Source: Periplaneta americana
Taxonomy: Eukaryota; Arthropoda; Insecta; Blattodea; Blattidae
Length of the DNA: 64,000 bases
Assembly (NCBI RefSeq): GCF_040183065.1
Contig: NC_091119.1
Coordinates: forward strand, 189,330,043-189,394,042
Direction: 5' to 3'
Shown: positions 32,369 to 43,985 of the stretch, one piece after another
Position numbering within the stretch: position 1 is the first letter of the stretch
Layout of the letters: each line of letters opens with the position of its first letter
Translations under genes and position numbers: made by a program
Notes under the pieces: model-generated
Database searches by the model: none
Told to the model about the DNA's origin: nothing
What the model saw: the letters and a program-made list of their open reading frames with translations, nothing else

Positions 32369-33543
32369 CAGTGATATCAAAGCAAGCGCATTTTTCTGAC
32401 CTTGACGTCGTGCGCGGGCAGCAAGCGCTAAGTATGGAAAGAGGAAGGGTTGTGTATATGAATAACCAACCTGTTGGATTAAGAAAACAGTGGTGCACAA
32501 ACTTCAAACGGAACGTGAAATTTTATGTCGTCATTTTTATATGGCTTCTTTCTGTTTAATATTATCTATATTGTCTGTAAAACAAAAGTACTAACACTGA
32601 TTTCTTAATATTGCACTTGTGTTTTAAATCTTAATAACATAATAGAGAGTTAAGAAGGAATATTCACTTAAATTCCATAGTAGTATAATATTATACTGTA
32701 TTAAGTGGATGAAACACACCATTCATAAAGAAAGTGATATTCCAAAGAAAGAGATTGAGTATGACATGATAAGTTGGAATTTATATTGATGGTATCTTTA
32801 GCCTTACAAAAGTAATCAATAAACTAATCAAAACAATATTACAGTACAAAGCAAAGTTACCTAGGTACTGTATCTGTTTTAAGTGTAACTAATATTACAT
32901 AACAAAACTCTTATCGCATTATGCTTTTAAGGTGATATTTGTGAGCAACTTCCTATCATCAGAATATTAAATTATTTTCTCGAAATCTGCTGAAGCTATA
33001 GAGCTGACATTTTTACAACACATGGGCACGTATCTTTTGCTCATGATGTAACAGTAGTTGCTTTGTTAATTCATTTCCTTACAAACAATTTCCATGCGAA
33101 TATTTTAAAAATTTTCAATACACTATTTTCAGTAATACGTATATACGGTATATTAAATTCACGAAAACATTCTGTAAGGCTACTAAATAAACAGGCCTAT
33201 ACCTGAAAATTTCACGTTTCTATACGAAAAGTTGAGAAAATATTTCTTTTGAATTAAAAAATGAAACTTGTGAAAAATGTGTATTAAAATTAAAACTTAC
33301 ATTCTTATAATGCATTTATACTTCTCAGGCAAATCTAAAAATTAACATGGATACAGTTTTAATAAGTTCTCTTCCCTTCATCTCTTGAATCAGTGCTGGC
33401 CATCCCTGAATATAGCTCGACCAAGCGGCATATACCACCTCTTTTGTCTATCTCTTTCCTTTCCGCTGAAAAGCGCTCAGGCTCTCCTGGGTTCTAAAGC
33501 GCGCGCTTGCTCCTGTGGGCATCAATTAGGCCTAACAAGCCTG
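32369..33543. mobile_element. Candidate hAT-type element
   Basis: Starts CAGTGATATCAAAGCAAGCG and ends ...GCGCGCTTGCTCC...AAGCCTG. The inverted match is only partial ('agcaagcgc' on both sides), but the same 8 bp TCTTAAAC lie outside both ends (32361-32368, 33544-33551). The interior is AT-rich and non-coding. Confidence 0.4.
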
Positions 33544-33581
33544 TCTTAAACTATCGTTGAAAAGACAGTTGCTTTCTACTC

Positions 33582-33944
33582 AGGGACGTACGCAAGAGGG
33601 AGGGGGTTACCAGGTTTGAACCCTCCCCTTGAACTTTAAAAAAATTGGCATATTTAGATTTGAGTATTTTTTTTTCATAATCGTTTCCCCTTCTCTAATT
33701 TTTCACTTTTCAGAGTAACAAAATCTACATCGACATAAGACACAGTCCTCCTACTTCTCCTTCAATATAATCCCTGTACAGCTCGATTCAGCGTTAATGG
33801 CCCCTGTCCTTGGCTGTTTGGCTAGTGAGCGAGCTGTGTTTTGCGTCATAAGAAAGAAATTTAATCACAAATGTGCATAGGAGGGGAAGAGGAAAGAGGA
33901 AGAATGAAAATAACATCTATGCTCGAAGCTGAGGGACACTCATG
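33582..33944. mobile_element. Possible hAT terminus, CAGGGACGTACGCAAG
   Basis: 'cagggacgtacgcaagaggg' followed by 'ggggttaccaggtttgaacc' resembles the start of common hAT elements. No partner end or 8-bp duplication was found. The rest to 33944 is unassigned. Confidence 0.35.
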
Positions 33945-34430
33945 TTCATTCATTCATTCATTCATTCATTCATTCATTCATTCATTCATTCATTCATTCA
34001 TTCATTCATTTTATTCCATAGATCTTACATGAGCAATGAAACTTTAAGATGTGGAACAAGTCAGAATTTTACAATATTACAATTTACAATTTTTATAGTT
34101 TTACAATTTAGTAATTTTTTACAATTTTTACAATTTTGTGCAATTTTTTACAATATTTGTCGAGATGTAGTGAGATGAGGTGAGGTCCGAGGATTCGCCA
34201 AAATATTACCCGGCATTTGCCTTTTGGTTGGGGGGAAACCTCGGAAAAACCCAACCAGGTAATCAAATCAAAGGGGGGGGTAATCAAATCAAAGGAGTTG
34301 ATGCCGAGGACTCGCCATAGACCATCCGGCTTCAGTCCCACGGTTGTGGAAAACCTCGGAAGAAACCAAAGACCAAAGGGGGATCCAACCCAAGCCCGAA
34401 CGCAGCTCCGGATGAGCAAGAAAAGAAAAT
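33945..34430 (-). mobile_element. SINE-like element (type 3), minus strand
   Basis: Complement of the 22296-22694 family: (ATTC)n tail at 33945-34010, 'attccatagatcttacatga', 'acaatttttacaattttg' blocks, the core 'aaaaacccaaccaggtaatc' with a local duplication of 'taatcaaatcaaaggggg', and 'atagaccatccggcttcagt'. An extra 'ggaagaaaccaaagaccaaa' part extends it to about 34430. Confidence 0.75.
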
Positions 34431-34910
34431 ATAAGCCATAAGGCCTATGATATTATTTAGTCAACAGACGTAGTGGATAGTAACGGGATGTGTGGAAGAA
34501 TATTGTGTTTTAAGACGGAGTGTACCGCGACAGGATAAGAAGGAAGTGTCAGGTGTTATGATTGCGCGGCCCACCCGCCAGTAGTGATGAGTAACTCGCT
34601 CTTAGTCTGTCTACTTACTTTTTGCAGGGGCCAAAATCCCTGAATCAAGCTTGTACGTTCGAATTATAAAATGTTATCTTTATTATAAAGAGATCTACCG
34701 CCTAGTACCGCTCTTGAAATAAAATGAAGCCAACACAATATGAAATTTAACTTGTGAAACATATTGAAAAGGTTATTTTGACAGTTCTACACTGCTGCAG
34801 ATGCTATAATATTGTGCATTGTCGATTTTAAACTCATTATAAGAGCGGTTTTCATCCGTTCGTTAGATTGGGTTCTGACTTTAATTTGAAACGTTCGTTT
34901 AACGTTTTGT
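34431..34910. other. Unassigned stretch
   Basis: Nothing recognised. Confidence 0.4.
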
Positions 34911-34922
34911 GCATTTGACAGT

Positions 34923-35178
34923 AAAAAAGGTAAAGGTATCCCAGTTACATGCCATGAAGGCACTTGGGGGACATGGAGGTAGAGCCCCATGCTTTCCATG
35001 ACCTCGGCACTAGAATGAGGTGGTGTGACCGCCTTTCAATTTTATAGGAGGCTGAGTGAACCTCGGGGCCGTTCTGAAAGTTTGGCAACGAGAAAAAATC
35101 CTGTCACCACCTGGGATCGAACCCCGGACCTTCCAGTCCGTAGCCAGCTGCTCTACCAACTGCTCTACCCGGCCGCCC
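34923..35178 (-). mobile_element. tRNA-derived SINE (type 5), intact
   Basis: A perfect 12-bp duplication GCATTTGACAGT (34911-34922, 35179-35190) brackets it. On the minus strand the head has an A-box-like TAGAGCAGTTGGTAGAGCAG, a 'ctacggactggaaggtccgg' anticodon-arm region and the B box GGTTCGATCCC; the body has 'gaggttcactcagcctccta' and ends near 'taccttttttac'. It lacks the ACCTGGTTG core of types 1-3. Confidence 0.9.
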
Positions 35179-35190
35179 GCATTTGACAGT

Positions 35191-35397
35191 TCATATCTTT
35201 AATATAAACTTCTTGTGTAAGTGTAATAATGACACAAGTATTTTTTATTATACAAAATTAAAAATAAGTTAAAATTTGTTAAAAATTGGATGACTGTGAA
35301 AAAAATTACTTTTCAAAGAAGTTATAAGGATATTTATTATGTTCTATTAGAATATAGAATAATATTAATAAATATACCATAACATAAGAATACTTTC
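35191..35397. other. Unassigned AT-rich gap
   Basis: Nothing recognised. Confidence 0.4.
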
Positions 35398-35680
35398 TTA
35401 CTTATGGCTTTTAGGGAACCCGGAGGTTCATTGCCGCCCTCACATAAGACCGCTTTCCGTCCCTATCCTGAGCAAGATTAATCCAGTCTCTGTCATCAAA
35501 TCCCACCTCCTCAAATCTATTTTAATATTATCCTCCCATCTACGTCTCGGCCTCCCTAAAGGTCTTTTCCCCTCCATCCTCCCAACTAACACTCTATATG
35601 CATTTCTGGAATTTGCCCATACGTGCTACATGCCCTGCCCATCTCAAACGTCTCGATTTAATGTTCCTGATTATGTGAGA
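35398..35680 (-). pseudogene. LINE family A 3' end
   Basis: Minus-strand remains of the family A C-terminus: 'ctcacataag', 'agcaagattaatccagtctc', 'ctacgtctcggcctccctaa' match 39904-40598 closely. A frameshift and small deletions are present ('cctcctcaaatctattttaa'). 5'-truncated near 35680. Confidence 0.85.
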
Positions 35681-35951
35681 ATTATAAGTGAGGAAATTGG
35701 AGAAAAATGGCATGTCGAAGAAATGGTAATAAAAAAATACCAGTATAAATGGACTTCAGTTCAGAGGATGCCAGTTAACCACTTACCTAGGAAATTATTA
35801 AAATATAAATCAAAAAGTCCGAAACATAGGAAGTCCATTTCGCTGACAAACAGATCATTGTTTGTAGTCGCAGAACTGGCATTGGTTACCCAGAACTGCA
35901 AATGGAAGAAGAAGAAGAAGAAGACGAAGAAGAAGAAGAAGAAGAAGAAGA
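35681..35951 (+). other. Unrecognised ORF tail ending in (AAG)n
   Basis: The frame 35630-35968 is open but starts inside the LINE remnant. The part VRIISEEIGEKWHVEEMVIK...HRKSISLTN is not recognised, and the lysine run at its end comes from the (AAG)n microsatellite at 35904-35951. Confidence 0.3.
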
Positions 35952-36464
35952 TAAAAGTTGACATGTAACCTATCCTTCTTTCCTCGTTTTATTAATATGC
36001 ATTTATTTATGTCGAATTTCTTTCTTTTTCTGTTTTAGTTCCTGCTGTACCGATTTACAAACCAATGTGGCGGAGTAGGTACCAGAGCTCGACATATTCA
36101 AATTGCGGACCTCACTGGCTGTGGGGTCAGCACGATATAGAACCACCATAGGAACATCATAGGACAAACACAAGACAAACTAACACCTAGTCCCGTGGAA
36201 TGGAGACGTTTTCGTCCATTTGAATGCTCGTTATAACAACATTTTACTGCCTGGAATCGAACCCACAGACGTCTGTTGGTAAGTACATACTGTCTACATA
36301 ATCTCTGCGAACAGTTTCTTATGTATTAATGATAATGCATTATTGAAAGTACGACAGCACACGTCACATAGTGTGATCAACTCGTGCTCTTTGTGCAGGA
36401 GTACTCTTCTCTGCATACAAGTAGAATGAGAAAGCAGATCGTCCCAATGCTTGCAATATCAACG

Positions 36465-36468
<4 letters not shown>
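35952..36468. other. Unassigned; possible decayed SINE
   Basis: At 36250-36280 'ctggaatcgaacccacagac' looks like the complement of a B box, so a decayed minus-strand SINE is possible; nothing else is recognised. Confidence 0.3.

Positions 36469-36521
<53 letters not shown>
36469..36521. repeat. Poly-T run
   Basis: 53 consecutive T; on the minus strand it may be the poly(A) tail of a retroposed sequence. Confidence 0.95.
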
Positions 36522-36524
<3 letters not shown>

Positions 36525-37120
36525 CGTGAGTGCACACAGCGCTTCGTAAGAGCAGTTGAGTTGGGCACCACTGCTCTACACGGTCCTAGCGGTAGTCGTT
36601 TCATGTGGAGAGACTATTATTAGTTTTAGAATAGAGAAAAATGAAAATTTAAGAGAAATAGACTGCGTACATGTAATCGAATTGAGAAATATCGCCGGCA
36701 ATTTAGTGACGGTTCTATCGCGATGCTACGGATGATTCTCCTTTTTGGCTAAGTTCTGATGCCACTCATTTAAACTTTCTGGAGTACCCACGGCTTCAAC
36801 AAATGAATTTGTAGTTCCGGAGATTACCTAAAAGCAGCCCAGGAAATTTTGTAACGGTCACCAGATTTGCAGACCAATCCAGAGGAGGAATCCGTCATCG
36901 TCCCGCCCTACCCGTTCCCATGATCGTGAAGGTTGCAAAGGGGAAAGTGATAACTGTCTGGTTACCCTCATTTAATATCACACAATTTTAAATTACCGGT
37001 ACTATAAAATTAATGTAATAAAATAAACATGTCTTACCTAGCGTGTTCGAAAAGAACTTTCTTTTAGCATCACAGTTCTCAAAGTTTAATTTCAACTAGT
37101 TTGACCTACAATGTTATTTC

Positions 37121-37121
<1 letters not shown>
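36522..37121. other. Unassigned stretch
   Basis: Nothing recognised. Confidence 0.4.
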
Positions 37122-37187
<66 letters not shown>

Positions 37188-37188
37188 T
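37122..37188. repeat. (ATT)n microsatellite
   Basis: About 21 units. Confidence 0.95.
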
Positions 37189-37526
37189 AATAGTGATATC
37201 AAGAAATACAGAATTTTATTAGTGCATTTATTTTATTGGCATATTTGAAAGTTTTTAAAGGCATTTAGTAGGTTTTAGGGCATGGACTTCCTGGCACTAG
37301 CAATCATTTTTAGGTTACCTACACCGATCAATTGTTTCAAATTTTTAGCTATTTTCAAATATGTTTTCAAGTCAATTGAGGTCGGTGAAAAAAAAATATT
37401 TCTTTGTTCTTAACTTCTACAATAAATTGTTGATCAGGTAATCTTTTCGTACTTTGATTGTAATTGTAATTGTAAATTTATTATCAATTATTGTAATTAT
37501 AATTTTAATTGTATTCTTAATATTGT
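37189..37526. other. Unassigned AT-rich stretch
   Basis: Includes 'tgtaattgtaattgtaaatt' repeats near 37458-37510. Confidence 0.4.
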
Positions 37527-37690
37527 AGTCGTGAGACTTAGATGGGAGGATAATATAAGGATTTGAGGGAGGTGGGATACGATGATATGGACTGGATTAA
37601 TCTTGCACAGGATAGGGACCGATGGTGGGCTTGTGTGAGGGCGGCAATGAACCTGCGGGCGCCTTAAAAGCCATTTGTTAGTAATCCCCT
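37527..37690 (+). pseudogene. LINE family A 3' end, short
   Basis: 'agacttagatgggaggataa' to 'cgccttaaaagccatttgtt': remains of ...RRWEDNI..DLREVGYDD.DWINLAQDRDRW..., with a deletion after 'ggataatat' that shifts the frame. Confidence 0.8.
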
Positions 37691-37744
37691 GATAGAGAGG
37701 AAGAGAAGGCCTGATGACCCTATCTCTACCAGGTTAAATAAATA

Positions 37745-38076
37745 AGTAAATCCATGGCGCTACAGCCCTGAAGGGCCAAGTCCTACCAGCCGGCTGCTGG
37801 CCTCACGTTCACATGCCGAAGAAGAGGTGGACGATCATCCAAACAGAATGGAGGTATCGTGGGGTTAGCACGATGATCCCCCCCAGCCGTTATAGCTGGT
37901 TTGCTGAACCGGATTTTCGCTACCTATCGTAGCTCCCCAAGTGCATCACGATGCTGGGTGGGCACCGGTCCCACACACTGGTCGAAATTTCATGAGAAAA
38001 TTTCTTCCCCCATGAGGACTCGAACCAGCGCGCATTCCGTAACGCGAGTCCTAGGCAGGATGCCACGGCGCGGGAC
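37745..38076 (-). mobile_element. tRNA-derived SINE (type 4), small deletion in head
   Basis: A 13-bp duplication GGTTAAATAAATA (37732-37744, 38077-38089) brackets it. On the minus strand the head reads 'cccgcgccgtggcatcctgc': the part between CCGTGGC and CATCC, which includes the GTCTAAGG site where hATs inserted in the two other copies, is missing. The B box GGTTCGAGTCC and body are intact. Confidence 0.9.
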
Positions 38077-38089
38077 GGTTAAATAAATA

Positions 38090-38399
38090 CTATTCACATT
38101 CCAAACTACCTTCCCTCTGAAAATTAGACCATTTTTTGTTTCACTTTTTTTTTGCCAAAAAAAAATCTTCAGTGTTGCGTGCTATAGAAAATAAAAAAAA
38201 GGAAAGAAAAGAAGGGAGATACCTACCGTGTTTCATATTCTTCAGTGGACAGGGATCTAACCATTTAAACCGCCACATCAGGCATATGCATTCAAAATTG
38301 GCATAAGGAAGCAAATGGAAATTTTAGCTTCAGGATATATGAATTAAGAGTTATAAAGTTGTCATCAAACAATGGACACATTTGACTGCTTCGCCACTG
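38090..38399. other. Unassigned stretch
   Basis: Nothing recognised. Confidence 0.4.
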
Positions 38400-38867
38400 T
38401 GGAGTCGATCATTGGACGGTGTTCGTCTGTCAGGACAACTGAAAGAAAAGAACGGGTTTGTTTGGTTTCTTTGAGACGTCAATAGCTCCAGGCAAGGGGT
38501 CACTGAGACTTCCACTCGCACGCATCGGACAAAATGTAGCGCAAGTTCAGCGGCAACAATCCAACGCGTCCCAGTTCTCTTTCTCTCTCCTTCGCAGAGC
38601 GCTACTCTCTTGTTTCTTTTCGATATTAGCCACTGTAACGAATCAATGCGTTGTTGTGTTGGTGCTCTGTGTGTGATGGCTGGCATCTCCGTGGCATCTC
38701 ATGTTTTGTTCGTATTAGAGGTTAAGGCTGTACATGAATATAATTATGCGTAAATTACATGGAGTTTAGTTTGTGATTGACAGTGCGATTCTGTAGGTGT
38801 AACCACATGTGATGGGATTTTGATACGCCGCTCAAGAATATCTCTGGATTACCAACAGTCAGAAGAG
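38400..38867 (+). other. Candidate unique sequence, possible non-coding first exon
   Basis: Balanced base composition, several CpG, no similarity to any repeat in the window, and a strong 5' splice-site consensus 'agaagag|gtaaga' at 38868. This pattern fits a 5' UTR exon, but no start codon context, promoter element or downstream exon could be established. Confidence 0.2.
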
Positions 38868-39139
38868 GTAAGATTGTTGTAGGAATTATTTATAGGCTAC
38901 ATCCGTAACTGACATTTGACAATGTTTCAGAGATGTGTAATACCTTTTAATAAAATATTACAGTAATCGTAGTAGCAACATACAAGCATGTTTGTGTTGT
39001 ATCTTGTTGAGGTTTTTATTAAATTAATGTAGGCAGTGCTTTTTCGTGGTAGTAATACACACTGATTAGGTGTACCGGCACCAGAAATGTTTAAAATATA
39101 ATAAAACAATGTCTTAAGCGGCTGCCAGACGTTATTCTG

Positions 39140-39141
<2 letters not shown>
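38868..39141. other. Unassigned stretch
   Basis: Nothing recognised. Confidence 0.4.

Positions 39142-39200
<59 letters not shown>
39142..39200. repeat. (AT)n microsatellite
   Basis: About 29 units. Confidence 0.95.
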
Positions 39201-39203
<3 letters not shown>

Positions 39204-39707
39204 AATAAGACAAGTGACCGTTAAATTAAGATGAAATTTTAGAATATGGAAATAACTGATTATAAAGGTTATGTATATCAGGACTGTCTCTCGGCAGTAA
39301 CATGAACACAAATTTCAGCGTCACATTCGTGACAAGTAACTCCATCAGTTAGCACAACCATAAAGCACTAATAGATGCTATAGAGTTACCAACAACGAAA
39401 AAAAATAAGGATTATGTGCATCCAAAAATTACATTGTTGAATTTTTAACTCAAATTAATAACCATTTATAAAAAATCAGCTGTCCATTTTTGAATTTTAA
39501 TAAGTTTAGTCATTTCAGCCATTTAGATGATAGAAATGTAGTGTACACGTTAAAAGCAAAAACCTCCGTCGAATTAATAGACATTTTGTAATTATTCCTT
39601 GTACCGTATCACATTCATTGTCACGAAGGAATTTACAAATGCAATTGTTGGTACCGGTACTTGAAATACGTTATATCCGGGTTGTACAAAGGCGTCTGTA
39701 GAACGTC

Positions 39708-39710
<3 letters not shown>
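39201..39710. other. Unassigned stretch
   Basis: Nothing recognised. Confidence 0.4.

Positions 39711-39743
<33 letters not shown>
39711..39743. repeat. (AG)n microsatellite
   Basis: About 16 units. Confidence 0.95.
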
Positions 39744-39747
<4 letters not shown>

Positions 39748-39903
39748 AAAAATATTTTGTTTCAGAATGAAATTTCAACTGCAAGGTAATGCATACATTA
39801 TAATAATTAAACATTATGATATCCTGCAAGAAAATTTACTCTTTTACGCCTTTTAATACGTAGTTTATAATGCGATTCTGAATAATTATATTATTTCGTT
39901 TCT

Positions 39904-40598
39904 TACTTACTTGCTTTTAAGGAACCCGGAGGTTCATTGCCGCCCTCACATAAGCCCGCCATCGGTCCCTATCCCGAGCAAGATTAATCCATTCTCTATC
40001 ATCATATCCCACCTCCCTCAAATCCATTTTTATATTATCTTCCCATCTACGTCTCGGCCTCCCTAGAGGTCTTTTTCCCTCCGACCTCCCAACTAACACT
40101 CTATATGCATTTCTGGATTCGTCCATACGTGCTACATGCCCTGCCCATCTCAAACGTCTGGATTTAATGTTCCTAATTATGCCAGGTGAAGAATACAATG
40201 CGTGCAGTTCTGTGTTGTGTAACTTTCTCCATTCTCCTGTAACTTCATCCCTCTTAGCCCCAAATATTTTCCTGAGAACCTTATTCTCAAACACCCTGAA
40301 CCTATGTTCCTCTCTCAACGTGAGAGTCCAAGTTTCACAACCATAAAGAACAACCGGTAATATAATTGTTTTATAAATTCTAACTTTCAGAGTTTTTGAC
40401 AGCAGACTGGATGATAAAAGCATCTCAACCGAATAATAACAGGCATTCCCCATATTTATCCTGTGTTTAATTTCCTCCCGAGTATCATTTATATTTGTTA
40501 CTCTTGCTCCAAGATATTTGAACTTCTCCACCTCTTCGAAAGATAAATTTCCAATTTTTATATTGCCATTTCGCACAATATTCCCGTCACGACACATA
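39904..40598 (-). pseudogene. LINE family A, longest C-terminal copy
   Basis: An exact 14-bp duplication ATTATTTCGTTTCT (39890-39903, 40599-40612) brackets this 5'-truncated insertion. The ORF (stop at 39917) has no internal stop: MCRDGNIVRNGNIKIGNLSF, FKYLGARVTNINDTREEIKH, YSVEMLLSSSLLSKTLKVRI, ILPVVLYGCETWTLTLREEH, NKVLRKIFGAKRDEVTGEWR, RRLRWAGHVARMDESRNAYR, then ...WRAYVRAAMNLRVP. This is the region after the RT core. The first about 20 residues of the open frame (from 40669) are flanking DNA read through, not part of the LINE. It appears young: frame intact and duplication exact. Confidence 0.9.
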
Positions 40599-40612
40599 AT
40601 TATTTCGTTTCT

Positions 40613-41889
40613 ACTGCACAATAATATAGGCCTATTTCCCATTAAGCGAATTAGGACTATTACGTGCACATATACGCATCAATTGAAACTCGCTCAGTCC
40701 ACTTAGTCATTTGTATTATTTATAAAATTAGCCTATACATGATTATTTTTGAGACCTCTATGAATTGTACAAAAGTAATACTTTAATCTTGTGGTCTCGT
40801 GGGACAAAGTACGGTCCCTAGTAATAATATATTGAATATCAATAAATTATTGTACGTTTTATAGTTATTTTGGAAGCACAGCATAATGCCGAATCTGACT
40901 TCAAATCACGACCTTTTACGTGGGTCAGTACGAGTAATATAGTGTTTTAAGATGTGGTATCAGCAAGATGGAATGATATATTGTCGGCCGTATACATAAT
41001 CCAGAATTGTATGGCAGAGTTATAAGATATTAACTTTAACAGAATAACGTTATTCATTGCTTACATTTTGTTTGGATAATGTCGGTCCGGCAAGAAATTC
41101 AAGGTAGATCGGCGAAGTGTATGGAATCTGTACATAGCGCCTACGGCTTAACTTAATTCATCTGAAAATGCTTATTTCCTGCATCATTATAAACAGGTTA
41201 CACCCAAGAAATAATTTTACCTGATATAAAATTAAAAAAAACAATAATAGTTTCATACAGGCCTATTTACGTGTATGTATCTCATAATTAAGTATAGTGT
41301 ATATGATTGATTTTTAATCGCTTTCGATAATAAATGATCAGCTAAGTACAGTATCCTTGATTCCCTGCGATAACTGAGTGATTACACCTTTAGCCTGTCA
41401 TGCAGGCGGTACGTGCTCGATCCCCGATTAGTAACATTTATGGCGGACAAGATCGTAGTTGGGGTTTTTTTTTCGCGGTTCTCCCGTTTCCCCGTATTCG
41501 CCATCTACATCATTTTGTCAACATATCTCCATTATGTCGTTATTTCATAGCATTCCTCGAACGTTGGATTGCCAAGGGACGTGTAGGTTTGCCTATTAAG
41601 AAACTGGGTTTGCAGCGAACCTTAGCCGGTGTGGGTTTTGGAATGCGCATAGCTTGAGGGTCAGCGAAATAGATCTAGCAAGGTGGCAGTACTGGGTCGT
41701 AGTGCTTTCTTTTAATTCAATTCAAGTATCTTTGGAATACTGTTATCCAGGCAGAAGTCAGAAAATGATGAATTCAGAAGATCGGCCGGGGAAGGGAAAA
41801 AAATCAGGTGCCTCTAAGCTACAGAATGATCCTTTCGGGAAGACGTAAAATAAAAACGCTGTAATATGAGAACGTTTGCTATTTATTTT
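40613..41889. other. Unassigned stretch
   Basis: No recognised gene. Around 41360-41430 ('ctgagtgattacacc...tgctcgatccccg') could be a decayed tRNA-like head. The ORFs at 41400-41657 and 41654-41848 are unrecognised. Confidence 0.35.
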
Positions 41890-42260
41890 TCACTGATATG
41901 TAAATAACTATTTCATGCACAACAAATCCATATCGTGGAGCTAATTCCTCCCATGAGTGTTGTAACATCTCACGGGTAATTTCTTCAAAAGCTGAGACAA
42001 TCTTTGTCTTTTAGATCATCAGTATTTCTGGCCCACTGTTCATAGACATTGTTCTTCACAAAACCCCACACAAAGAAATTAAGTGGCTTCAGGTCTGAAT
42101 AATTTGGAGGCCATGTAATTGGTCCACGACAGACGTACTAGTTGGTGTGAAATTTTATTAAAAAAGTCAAGAACGTCTTTAGCCCATTGCGCCATCCTGT
42201 TGGAACATCATGCCCAAGTTGTTTTCTCCATATATAATTTTTTTCTAGAGATTCGCATCG
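41890..42260 (-). pseudogene. Tc1/mariner-like transposase C-terminus (DUF4817-type family)
   Basis: The minus strand reads RGPITWPPNYSDLKPLNFFV, then WGFVKNNVYEQWARNTDDLK followed by stops and WRNYP/TTLMGG remnants. The pattern 'RGPI.WPPrSPDLtPLDFFlWGyvKdkVY' is the end of the DDE domain of insect transposases of this family; here the catalytic aspartate box is altered to YSDLKPLNF. At least two stops and a frameshift make it a dead relic. The matching N-terminal helix-turn-helix survives at 9866-10009. Confidence 0.75.
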
Positions 42261-42438
42261 CGTAATAATGCCCGGACAGGTTGCATGCGGTAGGGACAGA
42301 GTTTCGGATAACGTTCACTACTTAGTTGTATACGGTAACAGTGTAGTATATACAGTCACAAAGCTCAATACGTAGGGAATATGCATCCATAGATAGTTGG
42401 TAACCACTAGGATCGCTACTGTCGCCTCACACATACAA

Positions 42439-42695
42439 GTCCACACCTGTGGAGTAACGGTTAGCACGTCTGGCCGCGAAACCAGGTGGCCCGGGTTCAA
42501 TTCCCGGTCGGGGCAAGTTACCTGGTTGAGGTTTTTCCGGGGTTTTCCCTCAACCCATTACGAGCAAATGCTGGGTAACTATCGGTGCTGGACCTCGGAC
42601 TCATTTCACCGGCATTATCACCTTCATCTCATTCAGACGCTAAATAACCTAAGCTGTTGATAAAGCGTCATAAAATAACCTACTAAAAATAAAAT
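42439..42695 (+). mobile_element. tRNA-derived SINE (type 1), intact
   Basis: Flanked by a 9-bp duplication CACATACAA (42430-42438, 42696-42704). The head 'cctgtggagtaacggttagc' (A box) and GGTTCAATTCC (B box) are followed by the core 'ttacctggttgaggtttttc' and 'ggggttttccctcaaccc', and the 3' end 'aagctgttgataaagcgtca'. Transcription by RNA polymerase III from the internal promoter is expected for this class. Confidence 0.9.
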
Positions 42696-42704
42696 CACAT
42701 ACAA

Positions 42705-43423
42705 TGTGACATAGTATCGGCACAGTCTATTATTCCTAGTACCCTCATCAACTCAAGCTTCGTGGGAACTTATTTGCATAGTAGCACTAACTACTTCGGT
42801 TTCGAACGTGCGATACCATAACATTATCGAATTGTAACCCGTAGCTCTCCGAACACCATACTCATGGTTAAAACGACGTTGAAATGATGTTACACTTCCG
42901 TATTTTACAAGCCACAACACTCATTTCGCTCGTTGCCTTGTAGTAAACTGCGTTTTGTTTATTCAGTCGTTGCTAAGTGACAATCTGACTTCTTTTGTTC
43001 GTAAAAACAGTGATGCGAAACCGTATTTTAACGTCATATTGGAATTAAAATAACTATTATACCACTCCTGATTTAATTTTTATATCGATTTTTATGTCTT
43101 CGCAAACGCATTCAGCTGAGTTTTGCTATAGTCAGACTAAAGAAAACTGCATTAAGAATCAGCAATTCCGTTGATTTTAATCTTACGTAAATCAGCGTGA
43201 AATATAGTAGCGTCCTACCAGAGATAAGTTTCTCCTCATGCTATGAGAAGACTGTACAGATAACAGTGTTTTCCTTACTTTAAGTGATTGTTGGTCACTA
43301 GTTGTAAACTTTCTTGTTTACCGATCGCTAGTTGTGAATCTTCCCGGTTTCACCCACGCATAGCAAGGTGGTACGAAAGTTCAATAAAGATACAGAAATA
43401 TAGGTTGTTAACAGAAAATATAT
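42705..43423. other. Unassigned stretch
   Basis: Nothing recognised. Confidence 0.4.
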
Positions 43424-43985
43424 ATGGTAATGGAGCTAAATGACAGCTGTGAACAGTGTGGAACGGAGATAAATGCAAACAAAACGAAGGCCATGGTTGT
43501 CGGAAGAAAATTAAAGAAGGTGAACTTGCGAATTCCAAACGAGGCAATGGAACAAGTGAACAGCTTCAACTAATTGGGATGGACTATAAGTAGTAATAAT
43601 AAAACAAATGGAGGATAGTAATGACAAAAGAAACTTTTAATAGAAATAGGATCACTTCTTGCGGACCTCTGGAGAAAGAACGAAGGAAGATACGAGTGAA
43701 GTGCTTTGTGGCATTGTATGGGGCAGAAACATAGACATTACGACAAAGTGAAGAGAAATGAGTAGAAGAAGTGTGAATATGGAAAAGAATGGAGCGTGTG
43801 AAATGGACAGATTAAATAAGAAATGAAGCTGTGCTGGAAAGAGTGAGTGAAGAAAGAATAATGCTGAAACTGATCAGAAAGAGAAAAAGAAATTGGCTGG
43901 GACACTGACTAAGATAAATTGCTTACTGAAGGATGTACCGCAAGGAATGGTGAACGGGAAAAATTACAATATTAAGATATATTAA
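43424..43985 (+). pseudogene. LINE family B ORF2 C-terminal fragment, plus strand
   Basis: INANKTKAMVVGRKLKKVNL, EAMEQVNSF, then with many stops and a deletion 'RNRITSCGPLEKERRK', 'VKCFVALYGAET', 'ERVKWTD', 'RNWLGH'. Colinear with 23985-26440. It ends next to an inverted fragment of the same family. Confidence 0.8.

Noticed and set aside
36377..36623. Poly-lysine / poly-phenylalanine ORFs
   Set aside because: By-products of the 53-base T run.
40600..40669. N-terminal extension of the 250-residue LINE ORF
   Set aside because: This part lies beyond the 14-bp target duplication, so it is flanking DNA that happens to be open.
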